Shown here: positions 1 through 8,159 of the stretch, piece after piece | Layout: every line of letters begins with the position of its first letter | How positions within the stretch are numbered: position 1 is the stretch's first letter | Assembly (NCBI RefSeq): GCF_023555055.1 | Contig: NZ_JAMJPL010000006.1 | Coordinates: 1 to 64,000 of the forward strand | Reading direction: 5' to 3' | DNA: 64,000 nucleotides | DNA from: Marinobacter sp. ATCH36 | GTDB taxonomy: Bacteria > Pseudomonadota > Gammaproteobacteria > Pseudomonadales > Oleiphilaceae | Made by a program: the position numbers and the translations under genes | Notes under the pieces: model-generated | The model's database searches: none | What the model saw: only the letters and a program-made list of their open reading frames with translations | Told to the model about the DNA's origin: nothing

Positions 1-109
1 AGTTGACCAAATAACAACCAATGACGCCAATAATTCAGGCATCGCTGGTATCCTTTAGCTTCTCACTCACACTGGTTCTTCCTGGAGCACGTCAGATCAC
101 CGGAAAACG

Positions 110-1309
110 GTGTTTCTGGATGGGCACGAACTAGGCGGCGGTGGCACTCAGGTGAGTGACCTGGACTACGAGGCGTTCCTGGCCAGTGGCGATCCCGAAT
201 TCGAATGGCAGATGCCTGCCGATGAGTGGGATGCCATTTCGCTGTGCTACACCTCCGGCACTACCGGCAACCCGAAAGGGGTGGTGTATCACCATCGCGG
301 GGCCTATGAGAACGCCATGGGCAATCAGGCGGTGTGGTCCATGGGTATGCACCCGGTGTACCTGTGGACGCTGCCGATGTTCCACTGCAACGGCTGGTGT
401 TTCCCCTGGACTATTACTGCCTTTGCCGGTACCCACGTGTGCCTGCGCAAGGTGGACCCGGAGAAGATTCTGAACCTGATCAGCGAGCACAAGGTCAGCC
501 ACATGTGTGGCGCGCCGATTGTGTTGAATACATTGCTGGGCGCTTCGGAGGCCCTGAAATCCAGCTTCAGCCATACCGTGCAGGCGATGACGGCTGGCGC
601 CGCGCCCCCGGCCAAGGTAATCGAGGCCATTGAGGCGATGGGCATCCAGGTGACTCATGTTTACGGCCTCACCGAGGTGTACGGCCCGGTAACCGTGTGC
701 GCCTGGAAATCCGAGTGGGACGACCTGCCAGTGGAAGACCGCGCCCGCATCAAGGCGCGGCAGGGGGTCCGGTATCACACCCTCGCCGGCATGATGGTGG
801 GAGACCCCGAGAGCATGGAAGCTGTGCCCAAGGACGGCAAGACCATCGGAGAGATTTTCCTGCGTGGCAACACGGTGATGAAGGGCTATCTGAAAAATTC
901 CAAAGCCACGTCTGAAGCCCTGCGGGGCGGCTGGTTCCACACCGGTGACCTGGCAGTGTGGCATGCGGATGGCTACGCGGAGATCAAGGACCGCCTTAAG
1001 GACATCATTATCTCCGGCGGTGAGAACATCTCCACCATCGAACTGGAGGATGTGCTCTACCGCCATCCAGATGTTCTGGAAGCGGCGGTGGTAGCAAGAC
1101 CGGACGAGAAGTGGGGAGAGACTCCCTGTGCCTTTGTGACCCTCAAACCGGACGCCGGGGATGTCAGTGAGGAAGACATTATCGCCTTCTGCCGGGAAAG
1201 AGTCGCGAAGTTCAAAGTGCCGAAAACGGTGGTGTTCAGCGAACTGCCGAAAACCTCCACCGGCAAGATCCAGAAGTTCGTGCTGCGGGAAGACGCCAAG
1301 AAGCTCTGA
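110..1309 (+). CDS. Acyl-CoA synthetase (AMP-forming), N-terminally truncated
   Basis: This is the C-terminal two thirds of an AMP-forming fatty-acid-CoA ligase, which activates a carboxylic acid to acyl-AMP and then acyl-CoA. The P-loop YTSGTTGNPKG, the YGLTE motif, WFHTGD and the C-terminal lysine motif (PKTSTGKIQK) are all present. The intact paralogue at 17692 has about 150 more residues at the N-terminus. Here homology begins only near residue 12 (DLDYEAFLASGDPE), and upstream in this frame there is a TAG at 56-58. The other two frames of bases 1-109 do not encode the missing domain. The GTG at 110 is simply the first possible start. The gene is therefore broken, or an assembly or rearrangement junction lies near base 100. 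A functional enzyme is unlikely without the N-terminal domain. Confidence 0.8.
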   Translation: MFLDGHELGGGGTQVSDLDYEAFLASGDPEFEWQMPADEWDAISLCYTSGTTGNPKGVVYHHRGAYENAMGNQAVWSMGMHPVYLWTLPMFHCNGWCFPWTITAFAGTHVCLRKVDPEKILNLISEHKVSHMCGAPIVLNTLLGASEALKSSFSHTVQAMTAGAAPPAKVIEAIEAMGIQVTHVYGLTEVYGPVTVCAWKSEWDDLPVEDRARIKARQGVRYHTLAGMMVGDPESMEAVPKDGKTIGEIFLRGNTVMKGYLKNSKATSEALRGGWFHTGDLAVWHADGYAEIKDRLKDIIISGGENISTIELEDVLYRHPDVLEAAVVARPDEKWGETPCAFVTLKPDAGDVSEEDIIAFCRERVAKFKVPKTVVFSELPKTSTGKIQKFVLREDAKKL

Positions 1310-1323
1310 CCGCCAATTGTGAG

Positions 1324-1366
1324 CGTCGGGGCCTACAGCTGTTATGGTCCCGACGTGTCAATTTTT
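1324..1366 (+). terminator. Possible rho-independent terminator
   Basis: A 7-bp stem (CGTCGGG / CCCGACG, 1324-1330 with 1349-1355) has an 18-base loop and is followed by a short T run at 1362-1366. It lies just after the acyl-CoA synthetase stop codon. The long loop makes it only moderately convincing. Confidence 0.4.
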
Positions 1367-1497
1367 ATCAAATTTCCTGCCCGGTTATGTCATGGCGCCC
1401 AGGAGGTGACTGAGACAGACTGATCCCATACCCAAATTCGAGTAGTTCACCGGTGGACCCAGGGTTGCGCCGGTGGCGTTAATATCAGGAGATAGTT

Positions 1498-2259
1498 ATG
1501 GAATTTCAAGGTGTACCAGCCATCGTAACCGGTGGTGCCTCAGGTCTTGGTGAGGGTGCAGCACGAGCGCTGGCCGCAGCTGGCTGTAAAGTCGCGATTT
1601 TCGACCTGTCGAAAGAGAAGGGCGAAGCCGTAGCGAAAGACATTGGTGGCGTATTCATCGAGTGCGACGTGTCCTCCGCCGAAAGCGCCGAAGCCGCGGT
1701 AAAAGCAGCCCGTGACGCCCATGGCCTGTGCGGTATCGCCGTTAACTGCGCCGGTATCGCCCCGGCTGCCAAGATCCTCGGCAAGGAAGGCCCCATGCCG
1801 CTGGAGAACTTCAACAAGGTTATCCAGGTCAACCTGATTGGCACCTTCAACATCATGCGCCTGGCCGCCGCCGACATGGCCCAGCGCGAACCCAACGCCG
1901 ATGGCGAACGGGGCGTGGTGATATCCACCGCATCCGTGGCTGCTTTTGAAGGCCAGATCGGCCAGGCGGCCTACAGCGCTTCCAAGGGTGGCGTTGTCGC
2001 CATGACACTGCAGTCCGCGAGGGAGCTGGCGCGGGAAGGCATCCGCGTTAACACCATCGCTCCGGGCATTTTCATGACCCCGATGATGGCCGGTATGCCC
2101 CAGGAAGTGCAGGACAGCCTGGCCGCTACCCTGCCGTTCCCCAAGCGCCTGGGCAAGGCCGAGGAATTCGGCATGCTGGTGGACCAAATGGTACGCAACC
2201 CGATCCTCAACGGCGAAGTCATCCGCCTGGACAGCGCGCTGCGCATGGCGCCCAAGTAA
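1498..2259 (+). CDS. SDR-family 3-hydroxyacyl-CoA dehydrogenase (HSD10-like)
   Basis: This 253-residue short-chain dehydrogenase carries the NAD-binding TGGASGLG motif near residue 12 and the catalytic Tyr159-x3-Lys163 (YSASK). Overall it resembles type II 3-hydroxyacyl-CoA dehydrogenase (HSD17B10), which oxidises 3-hydroxyacyl-CoA and 2-methyl-3-hydroxyacyl-CoA in the third step of beta-oxidation. It has a good ribosome site (AGGAG) before ATG 1498. It is followed after 25 bases by an acyl-CoA dehydrogenase and then a thiolase, which supports a beta-oxidation role. Chain length or branching of the substrate cannot be read from the sequence. Confidence 0.85.
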   Translation: MEFQGVPAIVTGGASGLGEGAARALAAAGCKVAIFDLSKEKGEAVAKDIGGVFIECDVSSAESAEAAVKAARDAHGLCGIAVNCAGIAPAAKILGKEGPMPLENFNKVIQVNLIGTFNIMRLAAADMAQREPNADGERGVVISTASVAAFEGQIGQAAYSASKGGVVAMTLQSARELAREGIRVNTIAPGIFMTPMMAGMPQEVQDSLAATLPFPKRLGKAEEFGMLVDQMVRNPILNGEVIRLDSALRMAPK

Positions 2260-2284
2260 TTGGATTTTAAGGCAGGAGACAATC

Positions 2285-3436
2285 ATGACCAGCGTTGTTG
2301 ATAAAGAAGAACTCGAGATGTTCCGGGAATCCGTCATCAAGGCCCTGGAAACCGAGGTAACCCCACACTACGAAGACTGGGAGCACTCCGGTATCGTTCC
2401 CAGGAAACTGTGGAACACCCTGGGCAACGCCGGCATGCTCTGCGTCGACGTGCCCGAAGACATGGGTGGCTGTGTCGCACCCTTCCAGTATTCCGTAGTG
2501 GTGGGTGAAGAAATGGCCCGCATGGGCTTCGGCGCGCTGTCCACCAACGTCATGGTGCACTCCGACATCGTTGCCCCTTACCTCAGCCACATCGGTAACG
2601 AAGAACAGCGCCAGTACTGGCTGCCGAAGATGGTCTCCGGCGAAGCCGTCGGCGCCATCGCCATGACCGAACCCGGCGCCGGCAGCGACCTGCAGGCCAT
2701 TCGTACCAGCGCCGTGAAGGACGGGGAGGACTACATCCTCAACGGCTCGAAAACCTTCATCACCAACGGCCAACACGCCGACATGGTGATCGTCGCCGCC
2801 AAAACCGACCCCAAGGCCGGCGCCAGAGGCATCAGCCTGTTCCTGGTAGACACCTCGTTACCGGGCTACAGCAAAGGCCGCAACCTCGACAAAATCGGCC
2901 AGCACTCCGGCGACACCTCGGAACTCTTCTTCTCCGACATGCGCATCCCCGCATCGGCATTGCTGGGCGAAGAAGGCCAGGGCTTCATGTACCTGATGCG
3001 CGAACTCCCCCGCGAACGCCTCGTCATCGGAGCACTGGGAGTCGCAGCCGCACGCGGCGCATTGGACCTCACCATCACTTACGCCGGGGAACGGGAACTC
3101 TTCGGCCAGAAACTGGCCCAACTGCAGAACACCCGCTTCGAAATCGCTCGCATGGAGACCGACTGCCGCGTCAACCGCGCCTTCGTCGACGAGTGCATCA
3201 GCCTGTACGAAAAAGGCGAACTCGACGCCCCAACGGCGTCCATGGCGAAATACAGCGCCACGGAAATGCAGTGCCGGGTCGCCGACGGTTGTCTGCAGTT
3301 GTTCGGTGGCTACGGCTACACCAGCGAATACCCGATTTCGAGAGCGTTTATCGACGCGAGAGTGCAAAGAATTTACGGCGGTACGTCTGAAGTCATGAAA
3401 GAAATCATCGCAAGGTCTGTTCTAGGCAAGGCGTAA
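2285..3436 (+). CDS. Acyl-CoA dehydrogenase
   Basis: This 383-residue FAD flavoenzyme introduces the trans-2 double bond into acyl-CoA and passes electrons to ETF. The family signatures AMTEPGAGSD (middle domain) and QLFGGYGY (C-terminal domain) are present. The catalytic base is Glu369 in GGTSEV. The start ATG follows a GGCAGGAG ribosome site. It is probably cotranscribed with the upstream dehydrogenase. The 180-base gap after it contains the inverted-repeat element at 3484-3585, which may separate it from the thiolase. Confidence 0.9.
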   Translation: MTSVVDKEELEMFRESVIKALETEVTPHYEDWEHSGIVPRKLWNTLGNAGMLCVDVPEDMGGCVAPFQYSVVVGEEMARMGFGALSTNVMVHSDIVAPYLSHIGNEEQRQYWLPKMVSGEAVGAIAMTEPGAGSDLQAIRTSAVKDGEDYILNGSKTFITNGQHADMVIVAAKTDPKAGARGISLFLVDTSLPGYSKGRNLDKIGQHSGDTSELFFSDMRIPASALLGEEGQGFMYLMRELPRERLVIGALGVAAARGALDLTITYAGERELFGQKLAQLQNTRFEIARMETDCRVNRAFVDECISLYEKGELDAPTASMAKYSATEMQCRVADGCLQLFGGYGYTSEYPISRAFIDARVQRIYGGTSEVMKEIIARSVLGKA

Positions 3437-3483
3437 ATCGAAAAGCCTAAACAGACCGGTAGATAACTCAACAGTTGGAGGCT

Positions 3484-3585
3484 GAGTGACGATCACCCCA
3501 TCCGGGACCGTAAAAAACAGGGATGTTTTTTACGAGCCTACAGGGACGTATTAACGGCGTGTCCCGGATGGGGTGATCGTCACTC
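3484..3585. repeat. Long nested inverted-repeat element (REP-like)
   Basis: Perfect 25-base arms (3484-3508 and 3561-3585) enclose a second perfect 10-bp hairpin (CGTAAAAAAC, 3509-3518, with GTTTTTTACG, 3525-3534). Two copies of a motif close to ACAGGGAYGT follow each other inside the loop, near 3517-3526 and 3540-3549. The structure is far too long and regular to be chance, and larger than a simple terminator. It fills the gap between the acyl-CoA dehydrogenase and the thiolase. I see no second copy in this window, so dispersal in the genome is inference. Confidence 0.85.
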
Positions 3586-3616
3586 GGCCCGCCCCGAGTC
3601 AAAGAGGATATGAGAA

Positions 3617-4798
3617 ATGAGCAACACTGAAGTGGTAATAGCAGGCTCCGCCAGAACCCCCATGGGTGGCATGATGGGCGATCTGAGCTCCGTGCGCTCC
3701 CCTGATCTGGGCGCCACCTCCATCAAGGCAGCCATCGAAAGAAGCGGCCTCCAGCCCGCCGACATCGAGGAAGTCATCATGGGCTGCGTACTGCCAGGTG
3801 GCCTCGGCCAGGCACCGGCACGCCAGGCCTCCCGCGCCTCCGGCATCCCCGACTCCAGCGGCTGCACCACCATCAACAAAATGTGCGGCTCCGGCATGCA
3901 GGCCGTCATCATGGCCCACGACCAGATCAAAGCCGGCACCAACACCATCATGATCGCCGGCGGCATGGAAAACATGAGCCAGGCCCCGTACCTGCTGCCC
4001 AAGGCGCGCGCCGGTTATCGCATGGGCCACGGCCAGATCATCGACTCCATGTTCCTCGACGGCCTCGAAGACGCCTACGAAGGCGGCCTCATGGGCGTAT
4101 TCGCCCAGCGCACTGCCGACAAGTACGATATCAGCCGTGAAGCCATGGACAACTTCGCCATCGCCTCCCTTGAGCGCTCGCTTGCCGCCATCAAGAACGG
4201 CGGATTCGCTGACGAAATCACCCCGGTGACCGTCTCCGGCCGCGGCGGCGACACCGTCGTAGACACCGACGAACAACCGGGCAAGGCCAAACCGGAGAAA
4301 ATCCCCCAGCTGAAACCGGCCTTTGCCAAAGACGGCTCCGTTACCGCCGCCAACTCCAGCTCCATCAGTGATGGCGCCTCCGCCATGGTACTGGCCACCC
4401 GCGAAGAAGCTGAAAAACGCGGCCTCACACCCCAGGCCCGCATCATCGCCCACGCCACCCATGCCCGCCTGCCGGCCGAGTTCACCCTCGCGCCCATTGG
4501 TGCCATCGAAAAGGTACTGAAAAAAGCAGGCTGGAGCCGTGACGACGTGGACCTTTTTGAAATCAACGAAGCCTTTGCTGTGGTAACCCTGGCGGCCATT
4601 AATGAGCTAGGTCTGGATGCCGACAAGGTCAACGTTCATGGCGGCGCCTGCGCCCTGGGCCACCCCATTGGCTCCTCAGGCTCGCGGATTATGGTGACCC
4701 TGATCAACGCCCTGAAGCAGCGTGGCCTCAAGCGCGGTGTGGCATCCCTGTGCATCGGTGGCGGGGAAGGTACTGCCGTGGCGATCGAGCTGCTGTAA
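3617..4798 (+). CDS. Acetyl-CoA C-acyltransferase (thiolase)
   Basis: This 393-residue thiolase cleaves 3-ketoacyl-CoA to acetyl-CoA and a shortened acyl-CoA, or runs the reverse condensation. The acyl-accepting nucleophile is Cys90 in NKMCGSG. The other catalytic residues are His349 in GHPIGSSG and Cys379 in CIGGGEG. Its length is normal for the family. With the dehydrogenases at 1498 and 2285 it makes up most of a beta-oxidation cycle; only a hydratase is missing locally, and a crotonase lies at 29335. It converges with the AraC gene 14 bases downstream. Confidence 0.92.
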   Translation: MSNTEVVIAGSARTPMGGMMGDLSSVRSPDLGATSIKAAIERSGLQPADIEEVIMGCVLPGGLGQAPARQASRASGIPDSSGCTTINKMCGSGMQAVIMAHDQIKAGTNTIMIAGGMENMSQAPYLLPKARAGYRMGHGQIIDSMFLDGLEDAYEGGLMGVFAQRTADKYDISREAMDNFAIASLERSLAAIKNGGFADEITPVTVSGRGGDTVVDTDEQPGKAKPEKIPQLKPAFAKDGSVTAANSSSISDGASAMVLATREEAEKRGLTPQARIIAHATHARLPAEFTLAPIGAIEKVLKKAGWSRDDVDLFEINEAFAVVTLAAINELGLDADKVNVHGGACALGHPIGSSGSRIMVTLINALKQRGLKRGVASLCIGGGEGTAVAIELL

Positions 4799-4812
4799 AA
4801 GAAAGCGGAGAA

Positions 4813-5817
4813 CTACTGGTCCTGCTTACGGTAGGCCAGTGGACTGAGCCCGGTCCAGTGCTTGAAGGCACGTGAAAAGGCACCGGGCTCAGTAAATCCC
4901 AATTGCGACGAAATCTCCGACACGGTCAGATTCTGCCGCGTGAGCATGATCACTGCCTGGTCCCGCCGCAGGTTGTCCTTGATCTTCTGGTAAGAACTTC
5001 CTTCCGCCTTCAGTTTCCGTGACAGGGTATAGGCTGTCATGTGTAGCTCTTCGGCCATCTGCTCCTGAGTGGGTAATCGCTCGTCCTCAACATTCTCCAG
5101 AATCTGTCTTACCCGGGTGGTCAGGCTGTCGTCCTCATCAGTCCAGATCAACAGATTTCGGGGTGACTGTTCGATAAACGCATCTAGCTCTTCCGGTGTG
5201 CGGGTGACAGGCATATCCAGATAGTTGTGGCTGAAGAACAGGCTGTTGCGGGCGCGGTTGAAATGGCACCGGCAAGGGAAAACAAACCGGTACTCGTCGA
5301 AGTGCCCCGGCAATGCATGCTGGAAAGTGGCGTTGCTGAGCACGATTTTGCGGCCAATCAGCCAGCCTACCAGGCGATGCCACACCAGCAACAGCCACTC
5401 CACCAGGAAATTGTCCGGGTCCAGCTCCGGGTGGCGATGGGTGATGCTCAGCTCCACCTCCTCGCCGCTGGTATCCAGATCGATCACAATGTCATCGGAA
5501 AACAGCCGGTAACAGCGAATGCTCTGGCGGATAACCTCCTCCAGGTTGGTACTGTGTACCACCAGTGACCCCATCAAGTGGAAATGCCCGACTCGGCAGG
5601 GCTTTGTGGTGCGGCCCATGAATTCGTCATCCAGCTTGCCCCATACCAGCCGGAAAAGACGTATGAACTGCTCGGTGGGTACCCGCGCCCGGGGAGGGTG
5701 GATGAACTCCGGGTCAATGCCGTTTTTGCGTAGCAATTCATCGGAATAGCCCCCCGCCTGGTCCAGGCCGTAAAGGACGGCCCTGGCGTAGTGGGATGAG
5801 AAGGTGAGGTTCTTCAT
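4813..5817 (-). CDS. AraC-family transcriptional regulator
   Basis: This 334-residue protein has a long N-terminal ligand-binding region of the arabinose-binding type and two C-terminal helix-turn-helix motifs at about residues 240-330. The second carries the AraC signature region (SEISSQLGFTEPGAFSRAFK). It points away from the thiolase and is divergent from cheV. Members of this class often control fatty-acid or opine catabolism in pseudomonads. Control of the adjacent beta-oxidation genes is plausible but unproven. Confidence 0.85.
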   Translation of the reverse strand: MKNLTFSSHYARAVLYGLDQAGGYSDELLRKNGIDPEFIHPPRARVPTEQFIRLFRLVWGKLDDEFMGRTTKPCRVGHFHLMGSLVVHSTNLEEVIRQSIRCYRLFSDDIVIDLDTSGEEVELSITHRHPELDPDNFLVEWLLLVWHRLVGWLIGRKIVLSNATFQHALPGHFDEYRFVFPCRCHFNRARNSLFFSHNYLDMPVTRTPEELDAFIEQSPRNLLIWTDEDDSLTTRVRQILENVEDERLPTQEQMAEELHMTAYTLSRKLKAEGSSYQKIKDNLRRDQAVIMLTRQNLTVSEISSQLGFTEPGAFSRAFKHWTGLSPLAYRKQDQ

Positions 5818-5933
5818 CGGGCGTTCATCTCGGGTGGGGCTGCCGGCTGCAAAATCTTACAATTTCGGACGTTCCAACATGTTATTGTCGGCGTCATATA
5901 CTTTTCGCAAAGTTCCAGACAGGTTACAAGGTT

Positions 5934-6818
5934 ATGGCCGAGGGCACCAAACACCCCCAGAAACTGTTGCTGTTTTATCTGACAAGCCATAGGCCCTTTG
6001 GGCTGGGTACTCTGAAAATCCGCGAGATCATGCCGTTTGTTCCGTTGACCAAACTGCCTCACAGCCATTCGGCGGTGGTCGGCACCATGAGTTTTCGCGG
6101 CTCGGCGGTACCGGTGATCGACATGGCCGCGGCGATTGGTTCCCAGCCGCTGACGGTGGAAGAGCGCAAGACAGCCTCTATTATCATCACCGATATCCAG
6201 CGCAGGGAAATCGGCTTTCTGGTGCGCAGCGTTCGCAAAATTGTAGAGACGGACTGGAAGGATGTAATGCCTCCCCCCAAAAGCCTTGGCGACCGCGCTT
6301 TCATAACTGGGCTGGTGACTATTGAGGATCAGATTGTCCAGTTGCTGGACGTCGAACTGTTGCTGGCGCGGGTGTATCCGGAGTCCGTCAATCCGTCCGA
6401 GGTGGTCCTGACCGACGTTCAGCGCGAGACTCTGAAAGGCCTGAATATCCTGCTGGTGGACGATTCCCAGGTGGCACGCAAACAGCTTTCCGATGCCCTG
6501 GACGCCAAGGACGTTACCTATTTTGTGACCACCAATGGCCAGGATGCGTTGGACCTGATGAACAACGCCAACAACGATGGCAAACCCATTGATATCCTGG
6601 TGAGTGACATTGAAATGCCCGGGCTGGATGGTTATGAGCTGACCTTCAACGTGCGGGACAGCAGTTCCCTCAAACAGCCCTACATCATTCTTCACACCTC
6701 GTTGAACAGCGAAATGAGCGTGAGCTACGCCAGACAGGTGGGCGCCGATGAGGCTCTGACAAAGTTTGATGCGGAAGAGTTGTTGCACGCGATATTGCGC
6801 GGAGCGGAGCGGGACTGA
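5934..6818 (+). CDS. cheV: Chemotaxis coupling protein CheV
   Basis: An N-terminal CheW-like domain (about 1-150) is followed by a C-terminal receiver domain (about 168-294). Receiver residues are intact: Asp176-Asp177, phosphoacceptor Asp225 (VSDIEMPG), Thr255 and Lys277. CheV couples chemoreceptors to CheA, and the receiver phosphorylation is thought to tune adaptation. It is a single gene divergent from an AraC regulator. No other chemotaxis gene is adjacent, but an orphan PAS chemoreceptor lies at 45068. Confidence 0.93.
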   Translation: MAEGTKHPQKLLLFYLTSHRPFGLGTLKIREIMPFVPLTKLPHSHSAVVGTMSFRGSAVPVIDMAAAIGSQPLTVEERKTASIIITDIQRREIGFLVRSVRKIVETDWKDVMPPPKSLGDRAFITGLVTIEDQIVQLLDVELLLARVYPESVNPSEVVLTDVQRETLKGLNILLVDDSQVARKQLSDALDAKDVTYFVTTNGQDALDLMNNANNDGKPIDILVSDIEMPGLDGYELTFNVRDSSSLKQPYIILHTSLNSEMSVSYARQVGADEALTKFDAEELLHAILRGAERD

Positions 6819-6827
6819 GCTTATTGG

Positions 6828-7907
6828 TCAAGCGCGGCCTGTTTCCACACGCGCCAGAAATTCTCCGATATGCTCGAATGCCGCTTCCGCTTCCGGTAAT
6901 AGTGGCGTGAACAGGTGCCACACATGAACCATGTCGGGCCAGGTTTTTATTTCCACCGGTGATCCGGCAGCCCTCGCTTTCTCCACATACCGCCGGGCGT
7001 TTTCCGCCAGCAATTCCGATTCACTGACGTGAATAAGGGTCGGTGGAAGGTTGTGCAGTCTTCCTCGCAGGGGGGATGCAATCGGGCTGGTGGGTAATAC
7101 CCGCAGGCCCAGAACCGTTCCCCACCACAACAAGGGCACGGGTACCCGCGACAGTTTCTTGACCGTTGGCCCCAGCATGGGATCGGTTTTCAGATTGGCG
7201 CGCTTGCCCAGCGACGTGAGCATCAGCTCGGTAGAAGGCGATAACGCGATAGCGGCATCCGGTTGTGGCAGGCCATGGTCCCGTACCCAGGCAATCAGCC
7301 CCAGGGTATGGCTGCCGCCGGCGGAGTCCCCGGCAACTACAAGGAAATCTGCCGGTTCTGTTCCGTCCGGGCCGTTCTCGAGTATCCAGCGGTAGGCCGT
7401 TCGGCAGTCGATAATCCCGTCCAGGTAGCGATTTTCCGGCATTAACCGGTAATCAACGGCGAAGACAGAGGCACGGGTCAGCCGGGACAAGCGGTCGGTG
7501 ATGGCGCGATGGCTTTTGGGGCTGCCGGCGATCCAGGAGCCGCCGTGGATGTAAAGAATCCGGCGGTTGGTTTGTGCGCCGGGCGCAATCACCCACTCGC
7601 CTTTTGGGGCTCCGTTTTCAGGCCGGCGGATTTGCGAGACCAGTTCCAGATCATCGCTCATTCCATCCATGTATTGCCGCAACGCTTTTACTCGAGCGCG
7701 CCCCCGGAGACGGTCAGTTGCGGTGTGCATGCCCTGGACCTTCTCAAGCACTTGTTGGTGCGCTTCGCTCTGTTGCAGGCGCGTGGCCGTCTCGCTTTCA
7801 TTTCGGCCACCGGATTTGCGGCGCAGCAGATACACTGCAACGGCAATAAGCATCACCGCAGCCAGGCCAAACCACATCATTACAAACCAGGCGATTCCGA
7901 AAATCAT
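6828..7907 (-). CDS. Alpha/beta hydrolase (hormone-sensitive-lipase family), membrane-anchored
   Basis: An esterase of the HSL family, hydrolysing short- to medium-chain esters. Numbering from a TTG at 7958, the oxyanion motif HGGSW is at 138-142, the nucleophile Ser212 is in GDSAGG, and a C-terminal catalytic His lies in the MVHVWH region. One N-terminal hydrophobic segment ending in RRKSGG suggests membrane anchoring. I prefer the ATG at 7907 because the TTG at 7958 lacks a correctly spaced ribosome site; neither start is strong. It converges with cheV, only 9 bases away. The substrate is unknown. Confidence 0.85.
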   Translation of the reverse strand: MIFGIAWFVMMWFGLAAVMLIAVAVYLLRRKSGGRNESETATRLQQSEAHQQVLEKVQGMHTATDRLRGRARVKALRQYMDGMSDDLELVSQIRRPENGAPKGEWVIAPGAQTNRRILYIHGGSWIAGSPKSHRAITDRLSRLTRASVFAVDYRLMPENRYLDGIIDCRTAYRWILENGPDGTEPADFLVVAGDSAGGSHTLGLIAWVRDHGLPQPDAAIALSPSTELMLTSLGKRANLKTDPMLGPTVKKLSRVPVPLLWWGTVLGLRVLPTSPIASPLRGRLHNLPPTLIHVSESELLAENARRYVEKARAAGSPVEIKTWPDMVHVWHLFTPLLPEAEAAFEHIGEFLARVETGRA

Positions 7908-8159
7908 GGGCAGTCCGTGCGTGATTTTATGGAGAGTGGCTTGCGAAGATGCTGACAAACCTGCTCTATTAGCTTACCGGAACGATATCATGGCTTGACT
8001 GTCTGTGCTCATCACTTTGAAATCACTGTGCAGGCCATAGCAGAAGCCCGGACCCCGGGTAAAACGGTCTGGTCATCGCTATACTGTATACCCGGTTCAG
8101 CGGATTGATTGCGCTGGCCGCGTCCTGTCTGCACGGTCTAATCCATTAATGGGAGCCTC

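Noticed and set aside
131..1066. Long minus-strand open frame opposite the first acyl-CoA synthetase
   Set aside because: It is the antisense shadow of a high-GC gene; the plus strand has clear ligase motifs. The same applies to long antisense frames at 3599-4462, 9030-10355, 17779-19077, 24761-25897 and 38260-39471.
4168..4180. GAGCGCTCG inside the thiolase gene as a second copy of the TetR-like palindrome
   Set aside because: It lies within coding sequence with normal codon use and is expected by chance in GC-rich DNA.
8085..8095. TATACTGTATAC-like site upstream of the D-lactate-type dehydrogenase as an operator
   Set aside because: The palindrome is short and imperfect and I could not fit a -35 box or a known lactate regulator motif to it.
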